A stretch of DNA of 64,000 nucleotides from Silicimonas sp. (GCA_022826385.1 JAJDUZ010000052.1:1-64000), one strand, 5' to 3'; shown: positions 39,139-48,029, counted from the first letter of the stretch. Numbers and translations are program-made. The notes: generated from the sequence alone by a model not told the origin.

Positions 39139-40362
39139 TTAAGCGGAAAGATCGGCGCGATTTAGTGCACAATGGGACCATAGTGCGTCCATTGCCTTAA
39201 CGAGATAATCAATCTCGTGCGGCCCGTGCACCGGCGACGGCGTGAAGCGCAACCGCTCGGTCCCGCGGGGGACGGTCGGGAAGTTGATCGGCTGGACATA
39301 GATGCCGTGATCTTCCAGCAGCATGTCCGACAGCAGTTTCGTGTGCTTCGGATCGCCAACGATGACCGGCACGATGTGGCTGCCATGGTCGATCAGCGGC
39401 AGGCCCAAGGCCTTGAACCGCGTTTTCAGGATCTTCGCCTGCGTCTGATGCTGCTCGCGACGCAACTGGTCCGTCTTCAACAGCCGGACCGACGTCGCGG
39501 CACCGGCCGCAACCGCAGGAGGCAGCGACGTGGTAAAGATGAAGCCCGGCGCATAAGACCTTATCGCGTCACACATTTTCTCGGACGCGGCGATATAGCC
39601 GCCCATCACGCCATAGGCCTTGGCCAGCGTGCCGTTGATGATGTCGACCCGGTGCGCGATCCGGTCGCGTTCGGAAACACCGCCGCCGCGCGTGCCGTAC
39701 ATGCCGACCGCATGCACCTCGTCCAGATAGGTGAGCGCGCCAAATTCCTCAGCCAGGTCGCAAATCGCTTCGATCGGGCCAAAATCGCCATCCATCGAAT
39801 AGATCGATTCAAATGCGATCAGCTTCGGCGCGGCTGGATCGTCGGCCTCGAGCAGTTCGCGCAGATGCGCGACGTCATTGTGACGGAACACGCGCTTGGC
39901 CCCGCCATTGCGGCGAATCCCCTCGATCATCGAGGCGTGGTTCAGTTCGTCGGAATAGATAATCAGGCCGGGGAACAGCTTTGGCAGCGTCGACAGGGTT
40001 GCGTCATTGGCAATATAGGCCGAGGTGAACAGCAGCGCCCCTTCCTTGCCATGCAGGTCCGCCAATTCAGCTTCCAGAGCCTTGTGATACAGGGTTGTGC
40101 CGCTGATGTTGCGCGTGCCGCCCGACCCGGCGCCGGTGGCGTCGACCGCATCGTGCATCGCCGCCAGCACCTCGGGGTGTTGGCCCATGCCAAGATAGTC
40201 GTTGCCGCACCAGACTGTCACCGGCTGCTCGGTCCCGTCGGGACGGCGCCAGACAGCGTGCGGGAACTGACCCTGGGTGCGGACAATATCAATAAACGTG
40301 CGATACCGGCCTTCGTCGCGAAGTTGCTGCAAAGCCGTGTCCAAAGCCGTCGAATAGTCCAC
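39139..40362 (-). CDS. hemA: 5-aminolevulinate synthase
   Basis: Condenses glycine and succinyl-CoA to 5-aminolevulinate, the Shemin route to haem. The 407-residue protein has the PLP Lys at position 248 ('[14 protein letters not shown]'), the same number as I recall for Rhodobacter capsulatus ALAS, with the cofactor Asp in 'LDEVHAVG' and the Gly-rich '[13 protein letters not shown]'. Start is GTG 40362 with GAGAGG upstream. A possible FNR-type site lies about 80 bases further up. The gene stands alone; it is divergent from the M20 gene. Confidence 0.97.
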   Translation of the reverse strand: MDYSTALDTALQQLRDEGRYRTFIDIVRTQGQFPHAVWRRPDGTEQPVTVWCGNDYLGMGQHPEVLAAMHDAVDATGAGSGGTRNISGTTLYHKALEAELADLHGKEGALLFTSAYIANDATLSTLPKLFPGLIIYSDELNHASMIEGIRRNGGAKRVFRHNDVAHLRELLEADDPAAPKLIAFESIYSMDGDFGPIEAICDLAEEFGALTYLDEVHAVGMYGTRGGGVSERDRIAHRVDIINGTLAKAYGVMGGYIAASEKMCDAIRSYAPGFIFTTSLPPAVAAGAATSVRLLKTDQLRREQHQTQAKILKTRFKALGLPLIDHGSHIVPVIVGDPKHTKLLSDMLLEDHGIYVQPINFPTVPRGTERLRFTPSPVHGPHEIDYLVKAMDALWSHCALNRADLSA

Positions 40363-40440
40363 TCACTCACCCTCTCGAGTCATTTTGACCGTATTAGATC
40401 GTTTCTAAGACTTTCTAAAGTGTGTATCGCGTCGCAGGCT

Positions 40441-40454
40441 TTGACATAGAACAA
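40441..40454. promoter_or_regulatory. candidate FnrL-type site upstream of hemA
   Basis: TTGACATAGAACAA keeps the TTGA/CAA ends of the FNR consensus TTGAT-N4-ATCAA but differs at two inner positions. Oxygen control of hemA is known in Rhodobacter; here the site is suggestive only. Confidence 0.3.
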
Positions 40455-40566
40455 ATTGCCGCGGTTCACCGTGCAATCACACCGCGTTACGTCCAAAACT
40501 TGAGCGGTCCGGGTCTGGACGTCGCGTCCTTGGCTGCTACGGTCCGACCGAACACCGGAGGCCCCC

Positions 40567-41940
40567 ATGACACTCGATACCGTCCTGACCCGCATCGACG
40601 ACGACCTTGACGCCGCACTTGATCGCCTGATGACGCTTTTGCGCATCCCGTCCATCTCGACCGACCCGGCCTATAAGGACGACTGCCAGAAGGCGGCCGA
40701 TTGGTTGGTGGCCGATCTGGCGGCTTTGGGTGTAAAGGCCGAAGCACGGCCGACACCCGGTCATCCGATGGTGGTGGGCCATGTGGGCGACGGCGCGCCG
40801 CACGTCCTGTTCTATGGCCATTACGACGTGCAACCGGTTGATCCGCTTGAGCTTTGGACCCGCGACCCGTTCGACCCGGCGATCGAGGACACGGCAAATG
40901 GCAAAGTCATCCGCGGCCGTGGCACTGCCGATGACAAGGGGCAACTGATGACCTTTGTCGAGGCCTGCCGCGCGTGGAAAGCCGTCCACGGCGATTGGCC
41001 CTGCAAGATCACCTTCCTGTTCGAAGGCGAAGAGGAATCCGGTTCGCCCTCGCTGATCCCGTTCCTGAAGGGAAATGCCGATGAACTGAGCCAGCCTGAT
41101 ATCGCGCTGATCTGCGACACGTCGATGTTCAACCGCCAGACCCCGGCGATCACAACCATGCTGCGCGGCCTTCTGGGCGAAGAAATCACGATCACCGGCC
41201 CCGACAAGGATTTGCACTCGGGCTATTTCGGCGGCGCGGCGATGAACCCGATCCGGGCCCTCTCGCGTATCATCGCAGCGCTTCACGATGAAAACGGACG
41301 GGTCACCGTGCCGGGCTTCTATGACGGCGTGGCCGAGTTGCCGGACGCGATCAAGGCGCAATGGGAGGCGCTTGGCTTCGACGCGGACGCGTTCCTTGGC
41401 GATGTCGGACTGAACACGCCGGCTGGCGAGGCCGGGCGCAGCGTGCTGGAGCAGGTCTGGGCGCGCCCCACCTGCGAGGTGAACGGCATCACCGGCGGCT
41501 ATACCGGCGACGGCTTCAAGACCGTGCTGCCGTCCAAAGCCTCGGCCAAGATCAGCTTCCGGTTGGTCGGACAACAGGACCCACACGCCATCCGCAAGAG
41601 CTTCCGCGCGATGGTGCAGGATCTGCTCCCCCCCGATTGCAAGGTCGAGTTCCATGAACACGGCGCCTCGCCCGCCAGCGTCATGGCGACCGACAACCCG
41701 GCGTTCGAAGCGGCCCGTCAGGCGCTGTCCGACGAATGGCCCAACGACGCCGCCTTCCTTGGCAGCGGCGGGTCGATCCCGATCGCGGGGTATTTCAAGG
41801 ATTACCTTGGGCTGGATTCGATGCTGATCGGCTTCGGGCTGGAAGACGACCAGTTGCATTCGCCGAACGAGAAATACGACCTTGCGAGCTTTCACAAGGG
41901 CATCCGCAGTTGGGCGCGGGTGCTGGACGCGATCAGATAG
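40567..41940 (+). CDS. M20 family dipeptidase
   Basis: A 457-residue zinc peptidase. Metal ligands occur in order: 'FYGHYDVQP' (His, Asp), 'GRGTADDKGQL' (bridging Asp), 'FEGEEESGS' (catalytic Glu pair), 'ICDTSMF' (Asp) and a C-terminal His. The dimerisation domain with 'SGYFGGAAMNP' is inserted. Likely hydrolyses dipeptides or N-acyl amino acids in the cytoplasm. ATG 40567 has GGAGG upstream. Confidence 0.92.
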   Translation: MTLDTVLTRIDDDLDAALDRLMTLLRIPSISTDPAYKDDCQKAADWLVADLAALGVKAEARPTPGHPMVVGHVGDGAPHVLFYGHYDVQPVDPLELWTRDPFDPAIEDTANGKVIRGRGTADDKGQLMTFVEACRAWKAVHGDWPCKITFLFEGEEESGSPSLIPFLKGNADELSQPDIALICDTSMFNRQTPAITTMLRGLLGEEITITGPDKDLHSGYFGGAAMNPIRALSRIIAALHDENGRVTVPGFYDGVAELPDAIKAQWEALGFDADAFLGDVGLNTPAGEAGRSVLEQVWARPTCEVNGITGGYTGDGFKTVLPSKASAKISFRLVGQQDPHAIRKSFRAMVQDLLPPDCKVEFHEHGASPASVMATDNPAFEAARQALSDEWPNDAAFLGSGGSIPIAGYFKDYLGLDSMLIGFGLEDDQLHSPNEKYDLASFHKGIRSWARVLDAIR

Positions 41941-41973
41941 CACCCGTCTCGTCGTGCCCTTGAACCGGCTCGA

Positions 41974-42828
41974 TCAGACCGCCCCGTGACTGCGCAAGTG
42001 TTCGGCCAATAGAGCGGCCACGATCCGGGGGTTCTGATCCACGAAGAAATGCCCCCCTGGCACCGCGTCCGCGCGCATATGTGACAGCCGGTCCTGCCAA
42101 ACCGCCTGCACATCGAAATGCCGGGCCATCACACCGCTCTCGCCCCACAACACCAGAGCCGGCAGGTCCAGCACCCGCCCCGCATCCGCCGCGTCATGCT
42201 GCAGATCGATGCCGACCGCGGCGCGATAGTCATGGCACATCGCGGCAATGACCTCGGGGCGTCGCCACGCCGCGCGATAGGCGTCAATGGCCGGGAAGTC
42301 GTCCACCCTCGCCCCGCCCCAGCCGGTCAGGCAGGCTTCGAAGAAAGGGTCGGGATCCGCACCGATCATGCGTTCGGGGAACGGCGCGGGTTGCGCCAGA
42401 AAGCTCCAGTGGAAATACGCCTTGCCGACGGGATAGTCCCACGCCGCAACCAGCGCATCAGTCGGCAGAATATCCATCACCGTCAGGCTCGTCACACGCT
42501 TGGGATGGTCCAACGCCATCCGATAGGCCACCCGCGCCCCCCGGTCGTGCCCCACAAGATGGAACCGCTCGTGCCCCAAGGCCGACATCAAGGCAAACTG
42601 GTCGCCGCCCATAGCCCGGAAACTATAGGCTTCGGAGGCCTCGCCAGCCTCTGGCGTCCATGACGCGCCATAGCCGCGCAAGTCCGACGCGATGCATTCG
42701 AAGTCGGGCAAGCACCGGATCACCGGCCCCCAAAGCGCCGAGGTTTGCGGAAACCCGTGCAGGAACAGAACCGGAGGCCCCTCGCCCGCAGTACTGAACG
42801 CAATATGTGTCAGGGGATCGAACGTCAT
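41974..42828 (-). CDS. alpha/beta hydrolase, haloacetate dehalogenase/epoxide hydrolase type
   Basis: A 284-residue alpha/beta hydrolase whose nucleophile elbow is 'GHDRGARVAYRMA', that is an Asp nucleophile as in fluoroacetate dehalogenases and epoxide hydrolases rather than a Ser. 'FLHGFPQTSALW' is the oxyanion loop and 'PGGHFFVDQNP' the catalytic His. The substrate is unknown. I chose ATG 42828; GTG 42837 is an alternative. Confidence 0.87.
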   Translation of the reverse strand: MTFDPLTHIAFSTAGEGPPVLFLHGFPQTSALWGPVIRCLPDFECIASDLRGYGASWTPEAGEASEAYSFRAMGGDQFALMSALGHERFHLVGHDRGARVAYRMALDHPKRVTSLTVMDILPTDALVAAWDYPVGKAYFHWSFLAQPAPFPERMIGADPDPFFEACLTGWGGARVDDFPAIDAYRAAWRRPEVIAAMCHDYRAAVGIDLQHDAADAGRVLDLPALVLWGESGVMARHFDVQAVWQDRLSHMRADAVPGGHFFVDQNPRIVAALLAEHLRSHGAV

Positions 42829-42874
42829 GCCCGGCACTCAACCAGCCAACAGCCGACAAGACAATGCGCCCGGC

Positions 42875-43645
42875 TTATATCTCGGCGTCTGGCTCGGGCT
42901 CGGTCGCGCGGAAGATCTCGGTCAGAACCGCGATCGACAGCATGAAAGCGATCCACATGAAGATCAGATCCAAGGCCAGTTCCAACCACCACGGCAAGCC
43001 CGCAAAGCCCAGAAAACTCCAGACGAATGTTGCCAGTGTATAGAGCACCGCAATGTGAATGATCTGTCCCCGAACCGCATACGTCCGGCCAATCGAGTTT
43101 TTCGACGTCTGGCCAAGCGCGAGGGACACCAACCACGGCGACAGACGCATCAGAATATAGGCAAACCCGAAGGTTGCCAAAGCGTTTATAGCGACATGAA
43201 AGGGCCCGCGCACCCACGCCTCGGAGAAGCTGCCGATGCTGACATTCAAGCTTTCGCCCACGATCACGCTGGCGATTAGCGCGGGCACCAACATCAGCAG
43301 CAAGGCTCCGATTGAAATCAGGATCGATACGCAGGCATAGAAGAACGTCCGCTTTACCAAACCATCCCGGTTCGTGCTGTTCAGGCTGAACCGATGCCAG
43401 TTTACGGCCACCAAGAAACCCGAGAACACAAGCGCTGCGACGCCGGCAAACAGAAGTGCGATGGCACCGCCAGAGACCGAGACGGATCCGCCGCCCTGTT
43501 GCATGATCGACTGAACGGTCGGATAGTTCACCCCAACCGCAAAAACCAAAGCGATCAGAAACGGCGGAAGGCTGATCCGAAGGGCGTCGCGAAGGTGTCG
43601 GAACACTTGGTCGAATGAGGCGTCAATCAATTGGTTTGATAGCAT
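42875..43645 (-). CDS. polytopic membrane protein of unknown function
   Basis: A 256-residue protein with about six hydrophobic helices (for example 'ISLPPFLIALVFAVGVNY', 'ALLFAGVAALVFSGFLVAV', 'ILISIGALLLMLVPALIASVIVG'). The plan resembles glycerophosphoryl-diester-phosphodiesterase-type membrane domains or DUF975-like proteins, but I do not assign a family. An acidic C-terminus ('TEPEPDAEI') is cytoplasmic. It lies just before tRNA-Asp. Confidence 0.65.
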   Translation of the reverse strand: MLSNQLIDASFDQVFRHLRDALRISLPPFLIALVFAVGVNYPTVQSIMQQGGGSVSVSGGAIALLFAGVAALVFSGFLVAVNWHRFSLNSTNRDGLVKRTFFYACVSILISIGALLLMLVPALIASVIVGESLNVSIGSFSEAWVRGPFHVAINALATFGFAYILMRLSPWLVSLALGQTSKNSIGRTYAVRGQIIHIAVLYTLATFVWSFLGFAGLPWWLELALDLIFMWIAFMLSIAVLTEIFRATEPEPDAEI

Positions 43646-43674
43646 AGGATCAAAATAGCGCGTTTGGGGAAAAG

Positions 43675-43751
43675 TGGCGCGGTTGACGGGGCTCGAACCC
43701 GCGACCCCCGGCGTGACAGGCCGGTACTCTAACCAACTGAGCTACAACCGC
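43675..43751 (-). tRNA. tRNA-Asp (GTC)
   Basis: A 77-base gene with encoded CCA. Acceptor arms GCGGTTG/CAACCGC, discriminator G, D-arm with GGTTAGA, anticodon loop CTGTCAC (anticodon GTC), T-loop TTCGAGC. The GTC anticodon should receive queuosine through QueA of this window. Confidence 0.97.
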
Positions 43752-43788
43752 GCGTGAGGCCGGGATGTACCGTCAGGCCAAAGGGGCG

Positions 43789-44742
43789 TCAAGCATCAAA
43801 TGCATCATCCAGAGGAAGTTCTCGCGCAAATTTCGGCGCGCGCCCGCTGGACTTGAAACTCGACAGATGGGCGATCAGCGCATCGAACACCAGCCGCACC
43901 CGCGGGTTGGTCTTCAACTCGCGCGGCGCCACCAGCCAGACCGGAAACTCGAAATGCACCGCTTCCGGCAAAACCGGGATCATACCGTCGGCCAAAGCCC
44001 CGATATCGGCCCCGTTCAAACCGATCCCGATGCCCGCGCAGGCCATCTCCCAATGCACCAGATGGTTCTCCGAGGACGCCACGAAGTTGGCTTCCGTCAC
44101 CGGCACCTGCCGCTTGCGCAACTCTTCCACAACGCCCGAGGTCGAGGCAAATCCGACAAACGGCGCGTGCCGCAGGTCTTCGACGGTGCGAAACGGCCCG
44201 TGCTTGCGGATCAGATCAGCGGTCGCGAAGAGCCCGCCGGTTTCCTCGAACAGCCGCCGTGCAATCATGTCGGGGTCTTTCGGATCAGTGTTGCGGATCG
44301 CGATATCCGCTTCGCGCTGGCGCAGATCGCTCAGCGCGTTGGTCGCCACGATTTCGATGACGATGCCGGGATGACTTTCGTGCAAGGCGGCCACGAAGGA
44401 CGGCATGACCTTGGCGCCATACATCTCGGTCGCCGAGATGCGCACCACGCCTTCCAGCGATTTCGACTGGCCGGATGCCGCCAGCGAGATAGCCGTGGCC
44501 GCCTCGCCCATCCGGCGCACATGCGCCGCGATTTCGCGGGCCGCCGGTGTGGGCAACAGGTTTCGGCCCGAACGCTCGAAGAGCACGATGCCCAGTTCCT
44601 CTTCCAGCGCCGCGACCTGCCGGCCCAGCGTCGGCTGTGTCTGGTTCAACGCCCGCGCCGCCGCCGACAACGAGCCTTCCTCGACGGTTGCCAGCAGCGC
44701 CCGCGCCTGATTCCAGTCAAAGTTGATCGCCGCCCAATTCAT
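43789..44742 (-). CDS. LysR family transcriptional regulator
   Basis: A 317-residue regulator: N-terminal winged HTH ('NQARALLATVEEGSLSAAARALNQTQPTLGRQVAALEEEL') and a periplasmic-binding-like effector domain. ATG 44742 was chosen; the track extension to 44847 runs into the divergent gene. It is divergent from the SAM methyltransferase with 89 bases between the starts and a 12-bp perfect palindrome in that gap, so the methyltransferase gene is the likely target. Confidence 0.93.
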   Translation of the reverse strand: MNWAAINFDWNQARALLATVEEGSLSAAARALNQTQPTLGRQVAALEEELGIVLFERSGRNLLPTPAAREIAAHVRRMGEAATAISLAASGQSKSLEGVVRISATEMYGAKVMPSFVAALHESHPGIVIEIVATNALSDLRQREADIAIRNTDPKDPDMIARRLFEETGGLFATADLIRKHGPFRTVEDLRHAPFVGFASTSGVVEELRKRQVPVTEANFVASSENHLVHWEMACAGIGIGLNGADIGALADGMIPVLPEAVHFEFPVWLVAPRELKTNPRVRLVFDALIAHLSSFKSSGRAPKFARELPLDDAFDA

Positions 44743-44767
44743 GCAAATATGTATGCCAGAGACACGA

Positions 44768-44779
44768 AATTCCGGAATT
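44768..44779. promoter_or_regulatory. 12-bp palindrome in the LysR/methyltransferase gap
   Basis: AATTCCGGAATT, a perfect inverted repeat 26 bases before the LysR start and 53 bases before the methyltransferase start. A candidate LysR operator, though LysR sites more often have T-N11-A form. Confidence 0.35.
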
Positions 44780-44831
44780 AACCCGCAAAGACGTATGTGC
44801 GAAAGGTCCCGCCATGACAAGGAGAAACAAG

Positions 44832-45443
44832 ATGACAGACGCTGCATTCTGGGACCGGATTGCCCCGAAATACGCCAAGCAACCCATATCGAACACGGAA
44901 GCCTACGAAGAAAGCCTTGCCCGCACGAAGACCTATCTCGGCGCCGACACCACCGCGCTTGAATTGGGCTGCGGCACCGGCTCGACCGCGCTGCGCCTTG
45001 CGCCGGGCACCAAGCGCTTTGTCGGCGCCGATATCTCGCCCGGCATGATCGACATCGCCAAGGGCAAGGTCACCGACGCGGACGGCCCCGAGTTTCGCGT
45101 GGGCGGCGTCGATGATGCCGTTTTCGGCGGCGAGAGCTTCAACACCGTTCTGGCCCATAACCTGCTGCACCTGCTGCCGGATCTGGACGCAGGGCTTGCC
45201 GCGATCCACCGGAACCTGCCCGAGAACGGGCTCTTCATCTCGAAGACGCCCTGCATTGGCGGCAGATGGTATCTGCGCCCGATCATCGCGATCATGCAGG
45301 CCGTCGGCAAAGCGCCCTTCGTCAACTTCCTGACGGTCGAGCAGGTCGACGCACGCATCGCCGCCGCCGGGTTCCGGATCGTTGAAACCGGGCTTTATCC
45401 CCCCTCAACGCCAAGCCGTTACGTGGTGGCGCGGAAGGTTTGA
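44832..45443 (+). CDS. class I SAM-dependent methyltransferase
   Basis: A 203-residue enzyme with the SAM-binding motif I 'ALELGCGTGSTALRLA' and motif II/III 'VLAHNLLHLLPDLDAGLAAIHRNL'. It has a UbiE/Coq5-like layout; substrate unknown. ATG 44832 ('MTDAAFWDRIAPKYAKQPI') has AAGGAG nine bases before; the track's earlier ATG 44814 is less likely. It is paired with the divergent LysR gene. Confidence 0.88.
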   Translation: MTDAAFWDRIAPKYAKQPISNTEAYEESLARTKTYLGADTTALELGCGTGSTALRLAPGTKRFVGADISPGMIDIAKGKVTDADGPEFRVGGVDDAVFGGESFNTVLAHNLLHLLPDLDAGLAAIHRNLPENGLFISKTPCIGGRWYLRPIIAIMQAVGKAPFVNFLTVEQVDARIAAAGFRIVETGLYPPSTPSRYVVARKV

Positions 45444-45456
45444 CCGCGCCCCACAC

Positions 45457-46398
45457 TCACTTCGGCGGCAAGGGAATGAACTCGGCATCGTCGCCGGGGG
45501 GCAGTTGGAAGCGCGGGTTCTCGGCCCAGTCGCCCCGCGCCCAGGCTTCCTTAGCCTCTTCGATGCGTTCCTTGGACGAGGCGACGAAGTTCCACCAGAT
45601 GTAACGCGGCCCTTCCAGCGTCTCGCCCCCCAGCAACATCACCCGCGCCCCTTGCGCCCCCGCCGTCATCGAGATGCGGTCGCCGGGGCGGAACACCATC
45701 ATGCGACCGGCTTCGAAGGTCTCGCCCGCGATTTCGACCGCGCCTTCGACGACGTAAGCGCCGCGATCCTCGTGATCGTCGGGCAAAGGCAGCTTGGCAC
45801 CGGGCTGCAGAACCGCATCGGCATAGAACATCTCGGACGCGGTCTCGACCGGCGCCCGCTCGCCATAGGCATTGCCAAGGATCAGGCGCACTTCCTTCCC
45901 CTCGCCTTCCATGAACGGCAGGGCCGATGCCGGGGCGTGCTGGAACTCGGGCGCGCGGTCCTCGTGATCCTTCGGCAGCGCCACCCAGGTCTGGATGCCA
46001 AAGAACGGCATGGGATCGACCTGCGTTTCGTCGTCGATCCGTTCGGAATGGGTGATGCCGTGACCGGCCACCATCCAGTTGACAGCACCGGGCTCGATCC
46101 AGCTGTCGGTGCCCAGACTGTCGCGGTGGTGCATCCGGCCACGATAGAGATAACTGATCGTCGCCAGACCGATATGCGGATGCGGTCGCACGTCCAGCCC
46201 CTTGGTCGGCAGGAACTCGGCCGGTCCCATCTGGTCAAAGAAGATGAACGGCCCCACCATCTGCCGCTTGGGCGCAGGCAGGGCACGGCGCACCTCGAAC
46301 CCGCCAAGGTCGCGGGCACGGGGAATAATCACATGTTCGATCGACCGGGCGTCATCGCCGGTCGGGCAGTCGGGATCGAGGGCGGGGTTCCAGTTCAT
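45457..46398 (-). CDS. pirin family protein
   Basis: A 313-residue double-cupin protein. Metal ligands are in 'RPHPHIGLATISYL' (two His), 'MHHRDSLG' and 'HGITHSER' (His, Glu). Pirins bind iron; some have quercetinase activity and others modulate regulators. It ends 13 bases from the convergent methyltransferase and follows tRNA-Val on the same strand. Confidence 0.9.
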   Translation of the reverse strand: MNWNPALDPDCPTGDDARSIEHVIIPRARDLGGFEVRRALPAPKRQMVGPFIFFDQMGPAEFLPTKGLDVRPHPHIGLATISYLYRGRMHHRDSLGTDSWIEPGAVNWMVAGHGITHSERIDDETQVDPMPFFGIQTWVALPKDHEDRAPEFQHAPASALPFMEGEGKEVRLILGNAYGERAPVETASEMFYADAVLQPGAKLPLPDDHEDRGAYVVEGAVEIAGETFEAGRMMVFRPGDRISMTAGAQGARVMLLGGETLEGPRYIWWNFVASSKERIEEAKEAWARGDWAENPRFQLPPGDDAEFIPLPPK

Positions 46399-46566
46399 GT
46401 CAGCCTCCTGTGGGTCGGATGCCCAAGAGGTAGCGCATTGCAGAAAGCAACAATACGCCCGCCAGCACGCAGGTTATGTGCGAATTTGCAGAAGCGCGGA
46501 GTATTCGCCTGCTCACGCACAGCGCCCGTACGACGCGCGTCGGTTCTTCTTCGAAAAGGTCGGCGG

Positions 46567-46642
<76 letters not shown>

Positions 46643-46685
46643 GCCGCGTGTCGTTTAACGGCTCGCACCGGCAGGGGCAAGTGGC

Positions 46686-47141
46686 TTAGGCCCGCTCGTC
46701 GGCCTCGCCCGTCCAGCGTCGCGGTCCGGCCCCGTTTTCGCCAAGCACGTCCTCCGGGTTGTAAAGCGGGCAATTGTCCAGCGAGAGGCAGCCGCAGCCG
46801 ATGCAGAAGCCCATCTGGTCGCGCAAACGCTGCAAAAGCTCGATCTTCTCGTCCAGCATGTCGGCCCATGGGCTGGCCGCCGCGGCCCAGTCGTCCTTGC
46901 CCACGGCCTTGTCGCGCGGCACGCCGTCCAGCACGGCTTTCACCTCTTTCAGCGACACCCCCACCGTCAAAGCGACACGGACGATGGCGATCCGGCGCAA
47001 TTCGCGCCGGTCATAGCGCCGATGATTGGCCGGGGTCCGCCAGCTTTCGATCAGCCCTTCCGCCTCGTAATAGTGCAGCGTCGACACCGGCACCCCGGCC
47101 CGTGCCGCCATCTCTCCCACGCTCAGATCGTTCGGTCGCAT
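46686..47141 (-). CDS. soxR: redox-sensitive transcriptional activator SoxR
   Basis: MerR-family sensor, 151 residues. The N-terminal HTH is 'SVGEMAARAGVPVSTLHYYE', followed by a dimer helix and the 2Fe-2S cluster motif 'CIGCGCLSLDNC' (C113, C116, C118, C124). Oxidation of the cluster by redox-cycling compounds activates target promoters. ATG 47141 has GGAGGA six bases before. A SoxR box lies in the divergent gap, but its promoter faces the small plus-strand genes, not the classical soxS. Confidence 0.96.
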   Translation of the reverse strand: MRPNDLSVGEMAARAGVPVSTLHYYEAEGLIESWRTPANHRRYDRRELRRIAIVRVALTVGVSLKEVKAVLDGVPRDKAVGKDDWAAAASPWADMLDEKIELLQRLRDQMGFCIGCGCLSLDNCPLYNPEDVLGENGAGPRRWTGEADERA

Positions 47142-47161
47142 GACGGTCCTCCAGAAAACGC

Positions 47162-47192
47162 TTTATCTCAAGTGAACTTGAGGTCGTAGCGT
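47162..47192 (+). promoter_or_regulatory. SoxR-type promoter with 19-bp spacer
   Basis: -35 TTTATC (47162-47167) and -10 TAGCGT (47187-47192) are separated by 19 bases that contain CTCAAGTGAACTTGAG, the SoxR palindrome. The layout matches E. coli soxS base for base as I recall it. The promoter fires rightward to the DUF1127 gene, whose ATG is 35 bases past the -10. Confidence 0.88.
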
Positions 47193-47227
47193 GAAACACA
47201 ATGGAACCCGAATCAAGGAGCAAACGA

Positions 47228-47389
47228 ATGGCAAATCCCCTGCTGACACTGGCCACAAGGCTGGAGCGCATCGCCGCCGAACGCCGCGCCCGGCGCGCGC
47301 GCGAACTGGTGCAGTCCGACCCCCACCTTGCCCGCGACATCGGCCTGCCCTATCGCCCCCGCGAACCGCGGAGGGTCGAGCCATGGTAA
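47228..47389 (+). CDS. SoxR-controlled DUF1127-like small protein
   Basis: A 53-residue, strongly basic protein. An amphipathic helix ('LATRLERIAAERRARRARE') is followed by the DUF1127-type 'HLARDIGLPY'. AAGGAG lies eight bases before ATG 47228; the track start 47201 is upstream of this. It is the first gene after the SoxR promoter. Role unknown; likely an RNA- or protein-binding stress peptide by family resemblance. Confidence 0.75.
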   Translation: MANPLLTLATRLERIAAERRARRARELVQSDPHLARDIGLPYRPREPRRVEPW

Positions 47390-47538
47390 TGCTGCGCCTG
47401 AAACGGCTGATGCCACCCCGAAACCGCGACAGCCGGCTCTCCCGCTCGGTCCAATCCGAGATCGCCAGCATGGCGCGCGCCGACGCATTGGAGGCATTCG
47501 TGAAGGAGAGATGCAGGAAAAACCCGGCCAAGTGCTGA
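47383..47538 (+). CDS. small ORF overlapping the DUF1127-like gene
   Basis: A 51-residue ORF starting in the last codons of the previous gene (ATG 47383, GGAGGG upstream), giving 'MVMLRLKRLMPPRNRDSRLS' and ending in a basic tail. The overlap and ribosome site point to coupled translation from the SoxR promoter. No family is recognised. Confidence 0.5.
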   Translation: MVMLRLKRLMPPRNRDSRLSRSVQSEIASMARADALEAFVKERCRKNPAKC

Positions 47539-48029
47539 AGCGCGTTCACCGCACCCAGAAGCCCAGTCCTTGCCCCTATGGGCTGGGTGCATTCATAGCA
47601 CAGTCGATGCAACAGGTTCGCGGTCTTGGACGTGTTTCGGGACCGGTTCACTGGAAGGAACACGAAATGCACAGCCGGCCGGGGTAAGATGCTGGGATTG
47701 GCGGTGTGCCGGACTTTGATGTCGGAAGTTGCCAACCACAGGGTGTGAGTTTTGCCGCAATGACCGGTTTGAGCCGTTGGCGGAGATCGGATACCGAGAA
47801 ATCCAGGGCACGGAGTCAAGGGGCGTCAGCCCCGCCGTGCCATCGCCGGACCGGCCCGCGGTCTGGCGATTTGTCCGCCAAAGGCGCTTAGCTCAAGCAG
47901 AAAATGTGTCTTGGCGACCATAAAGTGCTTCGCTCGACTGTCTGATCGCCAGCCCCCGGTCCGCCGACGGCACGGCTTTCTATGGATGACGGCTAGGAGC
48001 CCCTTGTGACACCATCTTCGGTGCGAAAT
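47539..48029. other. noncoding stretch with dispersed repeat
   Basis: No gene is credible here. The left part (47539-47771) is featureless apart from an imperfect hairpin around 47550-47590 (GCACCCAG and CTGGGTGC arms), which may terminate the SoxR unit. The right part is the dispersed repeat described separately. Confidence 0.6.
47772..47989 (+). repeat. dispersed repeat, copy A
   Basis: About 218 bases that match 58674-58893 in inverse orientation without gaps and with roughly 23 mismatches by eye; the last 47 bases are identical. A short ORF ('EIQGTESRGVSPAVPSPD') is kept in both copies but stops early in this one, so I doubt it is a protein gene. The element lies at the edge of a low-GC gene. 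Confidence 0.8.

Noticed and set aside
47772-47989. Insertion sequence
   Set aside because: No transposase frame, terminal inverted repeats or target duplication found.
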